Assembly: GCA_964407825.1 (NCBI GenBank) | Contig: CAYOXD010000103.1 | Location: 1 to 11,219, forward strand | Origin: CAYOXD01 sp964407825 | GTDB taxonomy: Bacteria > Desulfobacterota > Desulfobacteria > Desulfobacterales > JAFDDL01 | Length of the DNA stretch: 11,219 bases | Direction of reading: 5' to 3' | Part shown: positions 1-7,373 of the stretch, piece after piece | Numbering within the stretch: position 1 is the stretch's first letter | Layout of the letters: each line of letters begins with the position of its first letter | Translations under genes and position numbers: made by a program | The notes under the pieces: generated by a model | What the model was told of the DNA's origin: nothing | Database searches by the model: none | Seen by the model: only the letters and a program-made list of their open reading frames with translations

Positions 1-879
1 CGGTTTGGTATTCCATCGCCTGTGAACCCAGAACCATTGTTCCGGGTACTGGCGGACAAGGGATTCGATCACTCGGTTATAGGCGCAGGTATTGATTTCG
101 AGGTCCTTGGATTTGTCCCCCGTTCGCACCAGTGGGATTTCCGGAAGAATGAGGCCCCTGAAGCCCTTCTCCATCCGGAGCAGAAAGACGGGGATGACAG
201 GAGCACCGGTTTTAAGCGCCAGGAGGGCCAGCCCCTTGTTGGTGCAGGCCGGCCGGTCGAAAAAAGGAGCGAATACCCCCTCATGGGCCGGTACATTCTG
301 ATCCATGAGAAGAGTCACCATTTCCTTTTGCTCCAACCCTCTTAAAATCTTGCGGAACGCTTTCTTTTTGGGGATCATGCGGCCGCCAAAACGGGTCCGG
401 GTCTCGACAATGAATCTTTCTATCGGTTTGGCATCCAGGGGGCGGTATACGATGCTGAAGGGGTAACCGATTAGACTCCCCAATACCGGCATTAGTTCCC
501 AATTTCCGAAATGGGCGGTGAGCACCAGAACCCCCTTCCCTCTTTCGTAGGCTTCCCGGATGTGGACCATTCCTTGGACCTTCACATGACGCGATAATTC
601 CTCGTTTTGCAGACATGTCGACCAGCACAGCTCATAGAGAACCTTTCCCAGACCCTCAAAAACCGTTTTGGCGATGGCGAAGATCTGGGATTCACTCTTT
701 CCAGGGTAGGCGTTTCGGAGGTTTTCAATGGCAATGTTGCGCCTGCGACTGATGAACCGAAAACCCACACGGCCTAAGACGGTCCCCGCGCCCATTCCCC
801 ATTTTCTGGGCAAGGAGCCGAAGATTTTTGTAAAACAAACGATTGTCGCGTAGGTGATCGATTCCAGTGCTTGGTTCAT
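1..879 (-). CDS. lpxL: LpxL/HtrB-family lipid A acyltransferase, 3' end cut by window
   Basis: Transfers a secondary acyl chain from acyl-ACP to the lipid A precursor at the cytoplasmic face of the inner membrane. 293 codons are visible with no stop; family members run about 290-310 residues, so only a short C-terminal tail is missing. The HX4E catalytic motif is present (HFGNWE, His123 and Glu128), followed by the acceptor-side segment MDQN (192-195), FFDRPACTNKG (206-216) and the C-terminal WFWVHRRWN (282-290), all typical of LpxL/LpxM proteins. A hydrophobic N-terminus (about 8-22) suits an inner-membrane anchor. The start is the first ATG after an in-frame stop at 904-906; the ribosome binding site is weak (GGGA). 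It lies in the same orientation as lpxK but is separated from it by an opposite-strand radical SAM gene, so it probably uses its own promoter. I cannot tell whether it acts before or after Kdo addition, or its acyl-chain preference. Confidence 0.92.
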   Translation of the reverse strand, partial: MNQALESITYATIVCFTKIFGSLPRKWGMGAGTVLGRVGFRFISRRRNIAIENLRNAYPGKSESQIFAIAKTVFEGLGKVLYELCWSTCLQNEELSRHVKVQGMVHIREAYERGKGVLVLTAHFGNWELMPVLGSLIGYPFSIVYRPLDAKPIERFIVETRTRFGGRMIPKKKAFRKILRGLEQKEMVTLLMDQNVPAHEGVFAPFFDRPACTNKGLALLALKTGAPVIPVFLLRMEKGFRGLILPEIPLVRTGDKSKDLEINTCAYNRVIESLVRQYPEQWFWVHRRWNTKP

Positions 880-931
880 ATTATTCCCAATGGGGCTTGA
901 AGGTTACCAGGTGAAAGATAAATTATGAACC

Positions 932-960
932 TATATCACGCTTGCCCGACTTATTGTCAA
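932..960 (-). promoter_or_regulatory. candidate sigma70-type promoter for lpxL
   Basis: Read on the minus strand, a consensus TTGACA (955-960) is followed after 17 bases by GATATA (932-937). Transcription would begin about 45 bases before the lpxL start. A 6-base inverted repeat (GCTTGC at 940-945, GCAAGC at 964-969) spans the spacer and the -35 box and could be an operator. The call rests on sequence match only; the -10 box is imperfect. Confidence 0.42.
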
Positions 961-1062
961 GAAGCAAGCGGGGCTATTACCGATTCTAACTGAACGGCTC
1001 ATAATTAGAGCAGCCGTACGAATCGATATCAAATTCAATCAAGACCTACGGAAACGATTGCG

Positions 1063-1090
1063 CTTGAATGAATGGTAGTTGTGTGATAAT
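1063..1090 (+). promoter_or_regulatory. candidate extended -10 promoter for the radical SAM gene
   Basis: CTTGAA (1063-1068), a 16-base spacer and GATAAT (1085-1090), with the TG of an extended -10 at 1082-1083. It sits about 35 bases before the start codon. A clear ribosome binding site, GGAGG at 1113-1117, follows, 8 bases from the ATG at 1126. The gene therefore appears to carry its own expression signals. Confidence 0.42.
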
Positions 1091-1125
1091 TGCTTAAGAT
1101 GTTCAGAAGGTTGGAGGTTGAATAA

Positions 1126-2034
1126 ATGGAAAAAACGAATAAAAGCCAGGTCAATTTTCATATACCATCAAAAATTGTATGTTTTGGAATAGGAAAATTC
1201 TTAAGTTTAGCGATACATAGATTCCCAGACACGGTTCAAATTGAAACAACAAATGCCTGCAACTCAAAATGCATTATTTGTCCGCATAGTACGATGAGTC
1301 GGAAAATCAAGGTAATGGAAGATGACATCTTTATTAAAGTAATAGATGAATGCGCCAAATTCAATTGCGGCAATGTGCAGTTACATAATTTTGGCGAGCC
1401 ACTATTGGACAAAAAGATTATTCAAAGAATAAAATATGCTAAATCAAAAAAACTTAAAAGAGTTAAAATATTCTCTAATGGTTCTTTGCTTACAGAAGCT
1501 ATGTCTGAAGCATTAATCAAAGCAGGCTTAGATGAAATAAAAATCAGTTTTGATGGGGCAAATAAAGTTGAATTCGAGAGGATTAGATATCCATTGCGTT
1601 TTGATAGCATCATCAATAATGTTAGAAAGTTGATTGAAATAAGAGATAAATTGAAGTCTCCTCTGAAGGTAGAGATCGCTTGTAGTAGCACTTCAGCTAA
1701 GACCGAAACCATGGTTCAACTGGAAAATTGTGTGGATAAATTTTCATTTGGGAAATTACATAACTGGGGAGATTCTTCCATCTCATCATCGGATAGAAGC
1801 AGAATTAGAAAGCCCTGCAGCCGTATTTGGAGGACGTTTACTGTATTGTCAGATGGGAGAGTATCGTTATGCTGTATTGATTATGATGGGAAAACAATAT
1901 TGGGGGATATGCACGAATCATCGATAGCAGAAATTTGGAAGAAAGAGCCATACAATTTACAAAGAAATCTTCATACGCAAGCGGAACAACATAAAATTTC
2001 TATTTGTAAACACTGTTCGAAGTCTTTTGTTTGA
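1126..2034 (+). CDS. radical SAM protein with SPASM-like C-terminus
   Basis: 302 residues. The CX3CX2C motif that binds the S-adenosylmethionine 4Fe-4S cluster is at Cys45, Cys49 and Cys52, within ETTNACNSKCIICPH. It is followed by FGEP (89-92), FSNG (116-119) and SFDG (141-144), giving a radical SAM half-barrel at about 36-190. The C-terminal part (230-302) looks like a SPASM/twitch domain: PCSRIW with Cys231, then DGRVSLCC with Cys249 and Cys250, GDM, IAEIW, and a final CKHC with Cys294 and Cys297. This would suit one auxiliary Fe-S cluster, fewer than the two of full SPASM enzymes. Substrate unknown; relatives modify peptides, sugars or cofactors. No precursor peptide is recognisable beside it. 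The gene is very AT-rich (25-28% GC in two hand-counted 60-base stretches), unlike its neighbours, lies opposite to the lipid A genes and carries its own promoter-like and binding sites. All of this suggests horizontal acquisition. A role in cell-surface polysaccharide modification is a guess from location only. Confidence 0.9.
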   Translation: MEKTNKSQVNFHIPSKIVCFGIGKFLSLAIHRFPDTVQIETTNACNSKCIICPHSTMSRKIKVMEDDIFIKVIDECAKFNCGNVQLHNFGEPLLDKKIIQRIKYAKSKKLKRVKIFSNGSLLTEAMSEALIKAGLDEIKISFDGANKVEFERIRYPLRFDSIINNVRKLIEIRDKLKSPLKVEIACSSTSAKTETMVQLENCVDKFSFGKLHNWGDSSISSSDRSRIRKPCSRIWRTFTVLSDGRVSLCCIDYDGKTILGDMHESSIAEIWKKEPYNLQRNLHTQAEQHKISICKHCSKSFV

Positions 2035-2136
2035 TAAATGTCTCGGACATTAGAAAGAGTGGTGTCCCTGATATCCTCTTCAATGGCCATTTGGCTGATG
2101 GATCGGTTGTGTGTGAGCGCAGTAGGGCTATTCGTT

Positions 2137-3279
2137 TCAGGCCGTTCGGCAAGGAAACCGTGACAGCTGCAGAAGCTTGGCGCTCAAGAGCTCCTCAAAC
2201 GCTCTGCTCTGGCTACCGAAGTCGGGCGCGATTCCCAGCACCACCAGGTCCAGGGGCCATCGGCAGGACAGGGGAATCCTGCTCATATCCTTTTGCGTTG
2301 TCACCAGTATCTGAGCCCCGGCCCCCCGGGCTGCCCGTTTGATGGTCGCAAGCTCGTTTTCTCCGAACCAGTGATGGTCCGGAAACTGGGAGGTGCCGAC
2401 CAGGTGACACCCCAACCCGGACAGGTTGCGGTGGAAGCCCCGGTTGTCGGCAAGTCCAGAGAAGGCAAATACGCGTTTTCCCGCCAGCTCGGAAGGGGAC
2501 CGGAGGCTTTCAGCCAGGAGCGGGGCGTCACCGGGGATGATCCGGTGAATGAAAGCCACGGATCGGCTTTGAAAGACCGGCCGTCCGGAGGCATAACGCT
2601 TCACGGCGGACGCCAGCCTCGCGCTTGGTTCCTGCCCGGCCGGGCAGCGGGTTTCAACGAGGATGTCGGCCCGGCTCATGGCTGAGATGGGTTCGCGCAG
2701 GGAGCCCCTCGGCAGCAGGTGCCCGTTTCCAAAGGGCTGGTGGTGGTCTACCAGGAGAATGTTCAAATCCCTCGCCAGCCGGATATGCTGGAATCCGTCG
2801 TCAAGGACCAGGACCTGGGGGGAAAAGGCCGCCATGGCCCTGAGGCCTGTCTTAAACCGGTTCGCTCCCACCAGCACGGGAATCCCCTCCAGGGCCTCGG
2901 CCATCATGGCGGGTTCATCCCCCGCCGCATCGGGGGAAACGAGGATCCGGCGCCCGTCGCTGACGGTGCCGCCCGTTCGCTCCATCCGGCCTCGGTATCC
3001 CCGGCTGACAACGGCCACCGAGTAGCCAAGGGACTGTACCAGCCGGGAAATATAGACGGCCATGGGCGTTTTGCCGGTTCCGCCCACCGTGAGATTGCCG
3101 ACGGAGATCACCGCGCAGGGCAACCGTCTGGATCGCAGGATCCCCTTTTCGTATAGGAAGGGTTTCACCCGTGCCGCTGCACCATACCCCAACGAGGCTC
3201 CCAGAAGCACCGCGTCAAGGACGCTGCTTTCGGCTTCGTCCCGCATCACCGTCTCGATTTTTCGCATGATGGATGACAT
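2137..3279 (-). CDS. lpxK: tetraacyldisaccharide 4'-kinase (lipid A 4'-kinase)
   Basis: Phosphorylates the 4' position of the lipid A disaccharide with ATP to make lipid IVA, at the inner membrane, supplying KdtA with its acceptor. 380 residues, slightly longer than typical (about 330-350). The family-specific P-loop is clear: SVGNLTVGGTGKTP at 59-72, with Lys70 and Thr71. SRGYRG (92-97) and DDGFQHIRLARD (160-171) are the other LpxK hallmarks. The hydrophobic N-terminal stretch (about 20-40) matches the membrane-associated helix of the family. The start is 10 bases after the kdtA stop, with a GAAGG just before the ATG, so the two are co-transcribed and probably translationally coupled. It converges with the radical SAM gene, leaving 102 bases between the stops. 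Confidence 0.96.
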   Translation of the reverse strand: MSSIMRKIETVMRDEAESSVLDAVLLGASLGYGAAARVKPFLYEKGILRSRRLPCAVISVGNLTVGGTGKTPMAVYISRLVQSLGYSVAVVSRGYRGRMERTGGTVSDGRRILVSPDAAGDEPAMMAEALEGIPVLVGANRFKTGLRAMAAFSPQVLVLDDGFQHIRLARDLNILLVDHHQPFGNGHLLPRGSLREPISAMSRADILVETRCPAGQEPSARLASAVKRYASGRPVFQSRSVAFIHRIIPGDAPLLAESLRSPSELAGKRVFAFSGLADNRGFHRNLSGLGCHLVGTSQFPDHHWFGENELATIKRAARGAGAQILVTTQKDMSRIPLSCRWPLDLVVLGIAPDFGSQSRAFEELLSAKLLQLSRFPCRTA

Positions 3280-3289
3280 GACCTTCGGA

Positions 3290-4599
3290 TTACCTTTCCC
3301 CTCGGCCCAGCAACTCCCCCACCAGCTCCGCGATCCGTTCCGCCGCTCCGCCCTGTGACCGGTAAATGTCCAGAGCCCGCTGCCCCATTTCTTCGGTTTC
3401 CCGCCGGTTGTCCAGCAGCCGGTTCACCGTCCTGCAGAAAGTGCCGGTATCCTGTACCGTAAGAGCGGCCCCTGCAGACAGAAAATCTCTTGATATGCTA
3501 AGAAAATCTCGCATATCCGGACCGAAAAGGACGGGTTTTCCCCAGGCGGCCGGCTCCAATGGATTGTGGCCACGCTGCCGGACAAGGCTTCCGCCCACAA
3601 AGGCCACCTCGGCCAAGGCATAGAGGGACCGGAGCCGGCCCATGAGGTCCACCACGATCACCTCCATGTCGCGGTTCCCAGGAGCCCTCATGACATCGGA
3701 CAGGAGGCCTGCGGAAAGCCCGAACTCCCTGGTCAGCCGGTACACCGAGGCTGCCCGGGCCGGATCCCGGGGCGCCAGGATCATCGCAGGGGTTGGGTGG
3801 CGGCTCTTGAGCTGGCGCATTGCTCCCAGCAGCAGTTTTTCTTCCCCCTCATGAGTGCTGCCGGCCACCACTACTGGCCGGTCCGGATCGATACCCAGAG
3901 TCTGGCGCAGAGCGTTGCCCGTAAGCTCGGAAGGATCTCTGGGGGGGGGATCGAATTTCAGGTTGCCGGTTTGGTAAATCTTTTCAGGATGGAGCCCGAG
4001 CATGGAAAAACGCCCCGCGTCCAGGCCCGATTGGGCACATATGCCGGTGAAGGAGGAAAACAGCGGCCTGAAAATAAAGGAAAACAACCGGTAGCCCCGG
4101 AGGGAACGCTCCGAGAGCCTGGCGTTGACCAGCAGCACGGGCACTTGCCGACGATTGATTTCGTGCATGAAGTTGGGCCAGATATCGGTTTCAACGATCA
4201 GGACCAGGGCCGGGTTCACGGCCGCGACGGCGCGACGGTGGCGGGAAAATCGAAGGGGAAAAAGCCGATCCAACTTGCCGTGGATTGCAGCCTTTCCCGG
4301 GCGATGTGAAACCCGGTCAGGGTCGATACGGAAAAAAACACCGGCCTGCGGGGAAAGCGTATCCTCAGACGCTGCATCAGCGGCACGACCGAGAGTACCT
4401 CCCCCACGGACAAGGCATGGACCCAGATGGGTGCGGTGCTTCCCCCAGAACCTGCTCCCCCGGCCACAGGTGCGCTTTCGAGCCAAAGCCTTGGCCTGAA
4501 GCTCTTGCGGCGCTTTTCCGAATAGAAAACCAGGGGCAGCCACACCGGAAGTCCAATCAGAAGGCAAGTCAGCAGCAAGGTGTTATAAATAAAAAACAT
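3290..4599 (-). CDS. kdtA: 3-deoxy-D-manno-octulosonic acid (Kdo) transferase, frame interrupted near 4216-4240
   Basis: KdtA/WaaA attaches Kdo from CMP-Kdo to lipid IVA at the inner membrane. The true N-terminus starts at 4599: a membrane anchor (MFFIYNTLLLTCLLIGLPVW), then IWVHALSVGEV (58-68) with the known catalytic Glu of SVGE at residue 67, and WIGFFPFDFPATV (110-122). That frame stops at 4216-4218. The rest of the family sequence continues one frame over: NPALVLIVETDIWPN, NARLSERS, GNLKFD, GSTHEGEE, FVGGSLV, GHNPLEPA, to a stop at 3290. All family motifs are present across both frames, and joined they give about 433-437 residues (E. coli WaaA 425), so the lesion is recent, a sequencing error, or recoded. 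The junction lies in a tandem 8-mer. A naive open frame starting at 4567 gives a 425-residue protein whose first 110 or so residues are out-of-frame nonsense. A C9 tract is at 3941-3949. The gene follows lptG by 45 bases and precedes lpxK by 10. Confidence 0.93.
3941..3949. repeat. nine-base C/G homopolymer inside kdtA
   Basis: The kdtA coding strand reads C9, exactly three in-frame Pro codons just after GNLKFD. The frame is continuous across it. Tracts of this length are prone to polymerase slippage and to sequencing error. Confidence 0.95.
4223..4238. repeat. perfect tandem 8-mer at the kdtA frame break
   Basis: The 8-mer CGCGACGG (plus strand) occurs twice with no gap, at 4223-4230 and 4231-4238, exactly where kdtA changes frame. 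Removing one copy rejoins the two halves as DFPATVAAVNPAL. Confidence 0.9.
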
Positions 4600-4644
4600 T
4601 CCGCTTCGATCCCGATCCGTTAACTAACCAACCCACTCCCCCCC

Positions 4645-5721
4645 TCAATCCGCATACAGCAGCAGAATACCCCCCAGTCCCAGGAACACCAGGTTGGCAA
4701 GCCAGGCCGCCAGCACGGGCGGAAGGATGCCGCCATGCCCGAGGGAGAGGCAGAAGCTGTAAAGCACCCAGTACAAAAAGATGAGGACAAGGCCGATGGT
4801 GACGATCTTCGCAAGGCTCTCCTTGAAGACCCTTCTGGTGGCGATGCCGGTGCCCACCATGCACATGATCAGGCAAACGAAGGGCAGCGCCGTTTTCGCC
4901 TGAAGGTCCACCCGGTAATCATCAGCATTGTACCCCTCGGCCTCTATGGCCTTGATGTAGCCGTGCAACTCTTCATAGCTCATCTCGTCGGCTTTTTTGG
5001 CAACGCGTTTGAGATCCTCGGGAAGAAGGTCGACCGATTCGGTTTTTTCCGGGAAGAATTTGACCTTGACCGCGTTGGTGGCCGGATCGATGAGTTGCTC
5101 CATGATGTGGTAGAGGACCCAGTGCCCATTTACAAACTTGCCGCGAGGCGCATCCACGCGGCGGATCAGTTTGAATTTACGGTTGAAATGGTTCAGCGTA
5201 ACCCCGAAGATCGTGTGTTCGAGCTGATTGTAATAGGTAATGTGGGTGATGGTATGTTTGGACCTTATCCAGATATTCTTTTCCCGGGTGGCCATGGCCG
5301 AAATTTTGTTGACATCTCTCAGATAGATGGCATTTGCCTTGGCGATGGAGACAGGAACGATGACTTCGGATATGAAGAACAACAGCATGCCGGCGGCGAT
5401 GCCGACGAGGGCGATGGGCTTGAAAATGGTGTAGATACTAATGCCGCTGCTTTTCAACGCCACAAGCTCGTTCTTTTTGCTCATAAGTCCCAGGGTGACC
5501 AGGACAGACAGCAGCAGGGCGGCCGGCAGCAGCTGAGCGGCCACAAAGGGTATCCTGAACATCAGGAATTCCAGCGCGGCGCCCAAAGGGGCCTTGGCCT
5601 CCATGAAGCTATCGATTTTTCCGAAGAAATCGACAATGGTGTAGATGGCGATGACGATGCCCATGATCAGGACGAAATACCGTGATATTTCCCGAATCAG
5701 GTATTTATGGAGTACATACAT
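4645..5721 (-). CDS. lptG: LPS export ABC transporter permease LptG (YjgQ family)
   Basis: With LptF and the ATPase LptB (not in this window), LptG forms the inner-membrane complex that extracts mature LPS and passes it to the periplasmic Lpt bridge. 358 residues, the usual size. Three N-terminal membrane segments (about 13-33, 53-78, 101-124) and three C-terminal ones (about 277-293, 305-326, 334-355) flank a periplasmic beta domain (about 130-270), the LptF/G layout. The motif SKKNELVALKSSGISIYTI (81-99), the cytoplasmic coupling region of the family, is well conserved. It starts on a TAATG overlap with lptF, so translation is coupled, and is followed 45 bases later by kdtA. It is named LptG rather than LptF because it is the second of the pair, as in E. 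coli; the paralogues are otherwise similar. Confidence 0.92.
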   Translation of the reverse strand: MYVLHKYLIREISRYFVLIMGIVIAIYTIVDFFGKIDSFMEAKAPLGAALEFLMFRIPFVAAQLLPAALLLSVLVTLGLMSKKNELVALKSSGISIYTIFKPIALVGIAAGMLLFFISEVIVPVSIAKANAIYLRDVNKISAMATREKNIWIRSKHTITHITYYNQLEHTIFGVTLNHFNRKFKLIRRVDAPRGKFVNGHWVLYHIMEQLIDPATNAVKVKFFPEKTESVDLLPEDLKRVAKKADEMSYEELHGYIKAIEAEGYNADDYRVDLQAKTALPFVCLIMCMVGTGIATRRVFKESLAKIVTIGLVLIFLYWVLYSFCLSLGHGGILPPVLAAWLANLVFLGLGGILLLYAD

Positions 5722-6899
5722 TAAGGTTTCTGCCCCTTCCTGCGCCTGAAGGGAAGTCGTTCGATGAGCCCCGAGAGCAGCATCGGCCGTTCATTGGCCG
5801 CCCGGAAGAGTAAATAGAGCCCCAGGCCTCCGAACAGGACGTTGGGGAGCCACATCCCGATGATCGGCGGATACATTCCCGATTCCCCAAATACCTGCTC
5901 TGCCGAAAGGAGTAGATAGTAACCGAGAAAGGAAAAGAGGCCCAAGGCAATGCCAAAGGACTGCTTGGAGAACCGGGAACGGATTCCCAGCGGAATCGCG
6001 AGGATCCCCAGGGCAATACAGCTGAAGGGGAGCGAGAACTTCTTGTAAAACTCTATGAGCATGGGGTAATACCGGTTCCTCCCATTCGGGGAATGGGTCG
6101 CGATATAGTGGCGCAGTTCGCTTAGGCTCATTTCGTCTTCGTATTTCATTCCGGACCTGACCGCCTGGTAGGCGTCTTTCAGGTCCAGACGGACATCGTA
6201 AGTCTTGAACCGGATGACATGCGAGGTTTTGTCTTTCAGCTGAACCTGGTTGATGCACCCGTTAAAGAGCCTCAGGTGGAGGACCTTTCCGTTCGGTTGG
6301 TCCACCAACTCACCCCTCGGTGCCATAACGGTAACCACCGCGTTCAGGTTGCTGTGGTCCTGCATAAACACATCGATCAGGGAATTCGTACGGGGATCGG
6401 TCTTGTTGACGTAAATCATGATTCCCTTGAACTTGTCGTTGAAGGCGCGTTCCTGCAATAGGGCACCGTAGCTGGAGCTTTTTAAGCTGAAAACAAGATC
6501 CTTGAGTTTCAGTTTGCCCATGGGCAAGCCATAGATGGTCATGAAACAGGTGATTAAGAAGGCCAGGGTACAGAACAGAAGGACAGGGGGGGTCAGGGCA
6601 TAGAGGCTTACGCCACTTGATTTTAAGGCGATGATTTCATTGTCGTTCGACATTTTAAGGAAGGTCAGCAGTACGGCGATCATGGTGGCCATGGGGATGA
6701 CATACTCCAGGAACGCGGGGATGGAATAGAGGATCATTCGGCCGACAATACCGAGGCTGACATGGTAGTTGACGATCATATTGGTGAGCTTGAGCATGGT
6801 GGTCATCAGAAAGATGGACAGGAGGAACATCACGCTCAACAGGAAGGGCGCCAGCAGTTCCCTCAATATGTGACGATGGAAAATGGAGTTGAGTCTCAT
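5721..6899 (-). CDS. lptF: LPS export ABC transporter permease LptF (YjgP family)
   Basis: Partner of LptG in the LPS extraction complex of the inner membrane. 392 residues. The layout is membrane segments at about 15-38, 52-80 and 102-124, a periplasmic beta-jellyroll (about 130-285), then membrane segments at about 290-306, 314-333 and 343-367, ending in a basic tail. The coupling motif SNDNEIIALKSSGVSLYAL (84-102) closely parallels that in LptG. The ATG at 6899 is preceded by AGGGA about 9 bases away. It is the first gene of the minus-strand LPS operon; the next gene upstream is divergent. I recognise no convincing sigma70 promoter in the 276 bases before it. Confidence 0.92.
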   Translation of the reverse strand: MRLNSIFHRHILRELLAPFLLSVMFLLSIFLMTTMLKLTNMIVNYHVSLGIVGRMILYSIPAFLEYVIPMATMIAVLLTFLKMSNDNEIIALKSSGVSLYALTPPVLLFCTLAFLITCFMTIYGLPMGKLKLKDLVFSLKSSSYGALLQERAFNDKFKGIMIYVNKTDPRTNSLIDVFMQDHSNLNAVVTVMAPRGELVDQPNGKVLHLRLFNGCINQVQLKDKTSHVIRFKTYDVRLDLKDAYQAVRSGMKYEDEMSLSELRHYIATHSPNGRNRYYPMLIEFYKKFSLPFSCIALGILAIPLGIRSRFSKQSFGIALGLFSFLGYYLLLSAEQVFGESGMYPPIIGMWLPNVLFGGLGLYLLFRAANERPMLLSGLIERLPFRRRKGQKP

Positions 6900-7072
6900 G
6901 ATGAAGTGTCCCTATTGTTTTTTAGGCGTGAAGTCAACCGCATTCGGCCGCGCTCTATATCGATGACAAACTTTGAACCGCCATGCCTATCAATGATCAA
7001 TAATCGGCTTCGTGGCGATTCAGGGGCCATCCAAAGATATGCCATCACCCTGTCCCCCCGGGCGAAAGGGGA

Positions 7073-7101
7073 TTGACAATCGCTCCGGTTTAATCTTTAC
7101 A
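7073..7101 (+). promoter_or_regulatory. candidate promoter for the 7176-8115 gene pair
   Basis: A consensus TTGACA (7073-7078) is followed after 17 bases by TTTACA (7096-7101), a poor -10. A short inverted repeat (TCCCC at 7053-7057, GGGGA at 7068-7072) lies directly upstream. This is the only promoter-like sequence I see for the plus strand in the 276-base divergent region 6900-7175, which otherwise holds no gene I can support. Confidence 0.35.
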
Positions 7102-7175
7102 TGCATACATCTACACCTAATGAATCGATGGTCAATTTTACACCGAATGGAAACTTGAGCTGAAAGCTGGATGCA

Positions 7176-7373
7176 ATGGGAAAAACAAAACGTTCCGAGG
7201 TGGACCGAAGATCAGGAGAGGATCGGCGGCAGGCCTACGATCTTGAACACTTTCTGAAGGGTGGAGAAGAGCGCCGCATGCGGTTCCGGGATCGGCGACG
7301 GCTGCCGGAATTGAGAAGGGGATGGATGCGCATATCTCTATGGCACAGTCAAAAGGTCGAAAGTGATGCGTAA
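7176..7373 (+). CDS. small arginine-rich protein of unknown function
   Basis: 65 residues, soluble and strongly basic, with repeated paired or tripled arginines: DRRSGEDRRQ (10-19), GGEERRM (29-35), DRRRLPELRRGW (39-50). I do not recognise a named family. The pattern (an RRSGxDRR head, YDLEHFLKGG, more RR pairs, then a short WxRxSxW end, here WMRISLW at 50-56) resembles small conserved proteins I vaguely recall from Desulfobacterota, but that is recollection only. The start is forced: an in-frame stop lies at 7161-7163 and this is the first ATG after it; the ribosome binding site is poor. Its end overlaps the next gene by 11 bases (stop 7371-7373, next start 7363 or 7366), so the two are probably translationally coupled and may work together. 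No transmembrane segment, signal peptide or cysteine pair. A role in nucleic-acid binding would fit the charge but is speculation. Confidence 0.62.
   Translation: MGKTKRSEVDRRSGEDRRQAYDLEHFLKGGEERRMRFRDRRRLPELRRGWMRISLWHSQKVESDA

Noticed and set aside
994..1017. ACGGCT/AGCCGT inverted repeat in the lpxL-radical SAM gap, as an attachment site or mobile-element end
   Set aside because: Six bases only, no matching copy on the other side of the radical SAM gene, and no transposase or integrase nearby.
2037..2051. Hairpin AATGTC-TCG-GACATT just after the radical SAM stop, as a terminator
   Set aside because: The 6-base stem is AT-rich and no T-run follows on either strand close by; it could be a weak bidirectional stop, but support is poor.
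3566..4309. 247-residue open frame on the plus strand
   Set aside because: Antisense to kdtA, where clear glycosyltransferase motifs exist.
3290..4567. Start of kdtA at 4567
   Set aside because: This frame is open, but its first 110 or so residues do not resemble the family, whereas the frame from 4599 carries the membrane anchor and the SVGE catalytic motif.
4735..5685. 316-residue open frame on the plus strand
   Set aside because: Antisense to lptG; the Asp/Gly/His-rich product is the mirror of a membrane protein, not a real gene.
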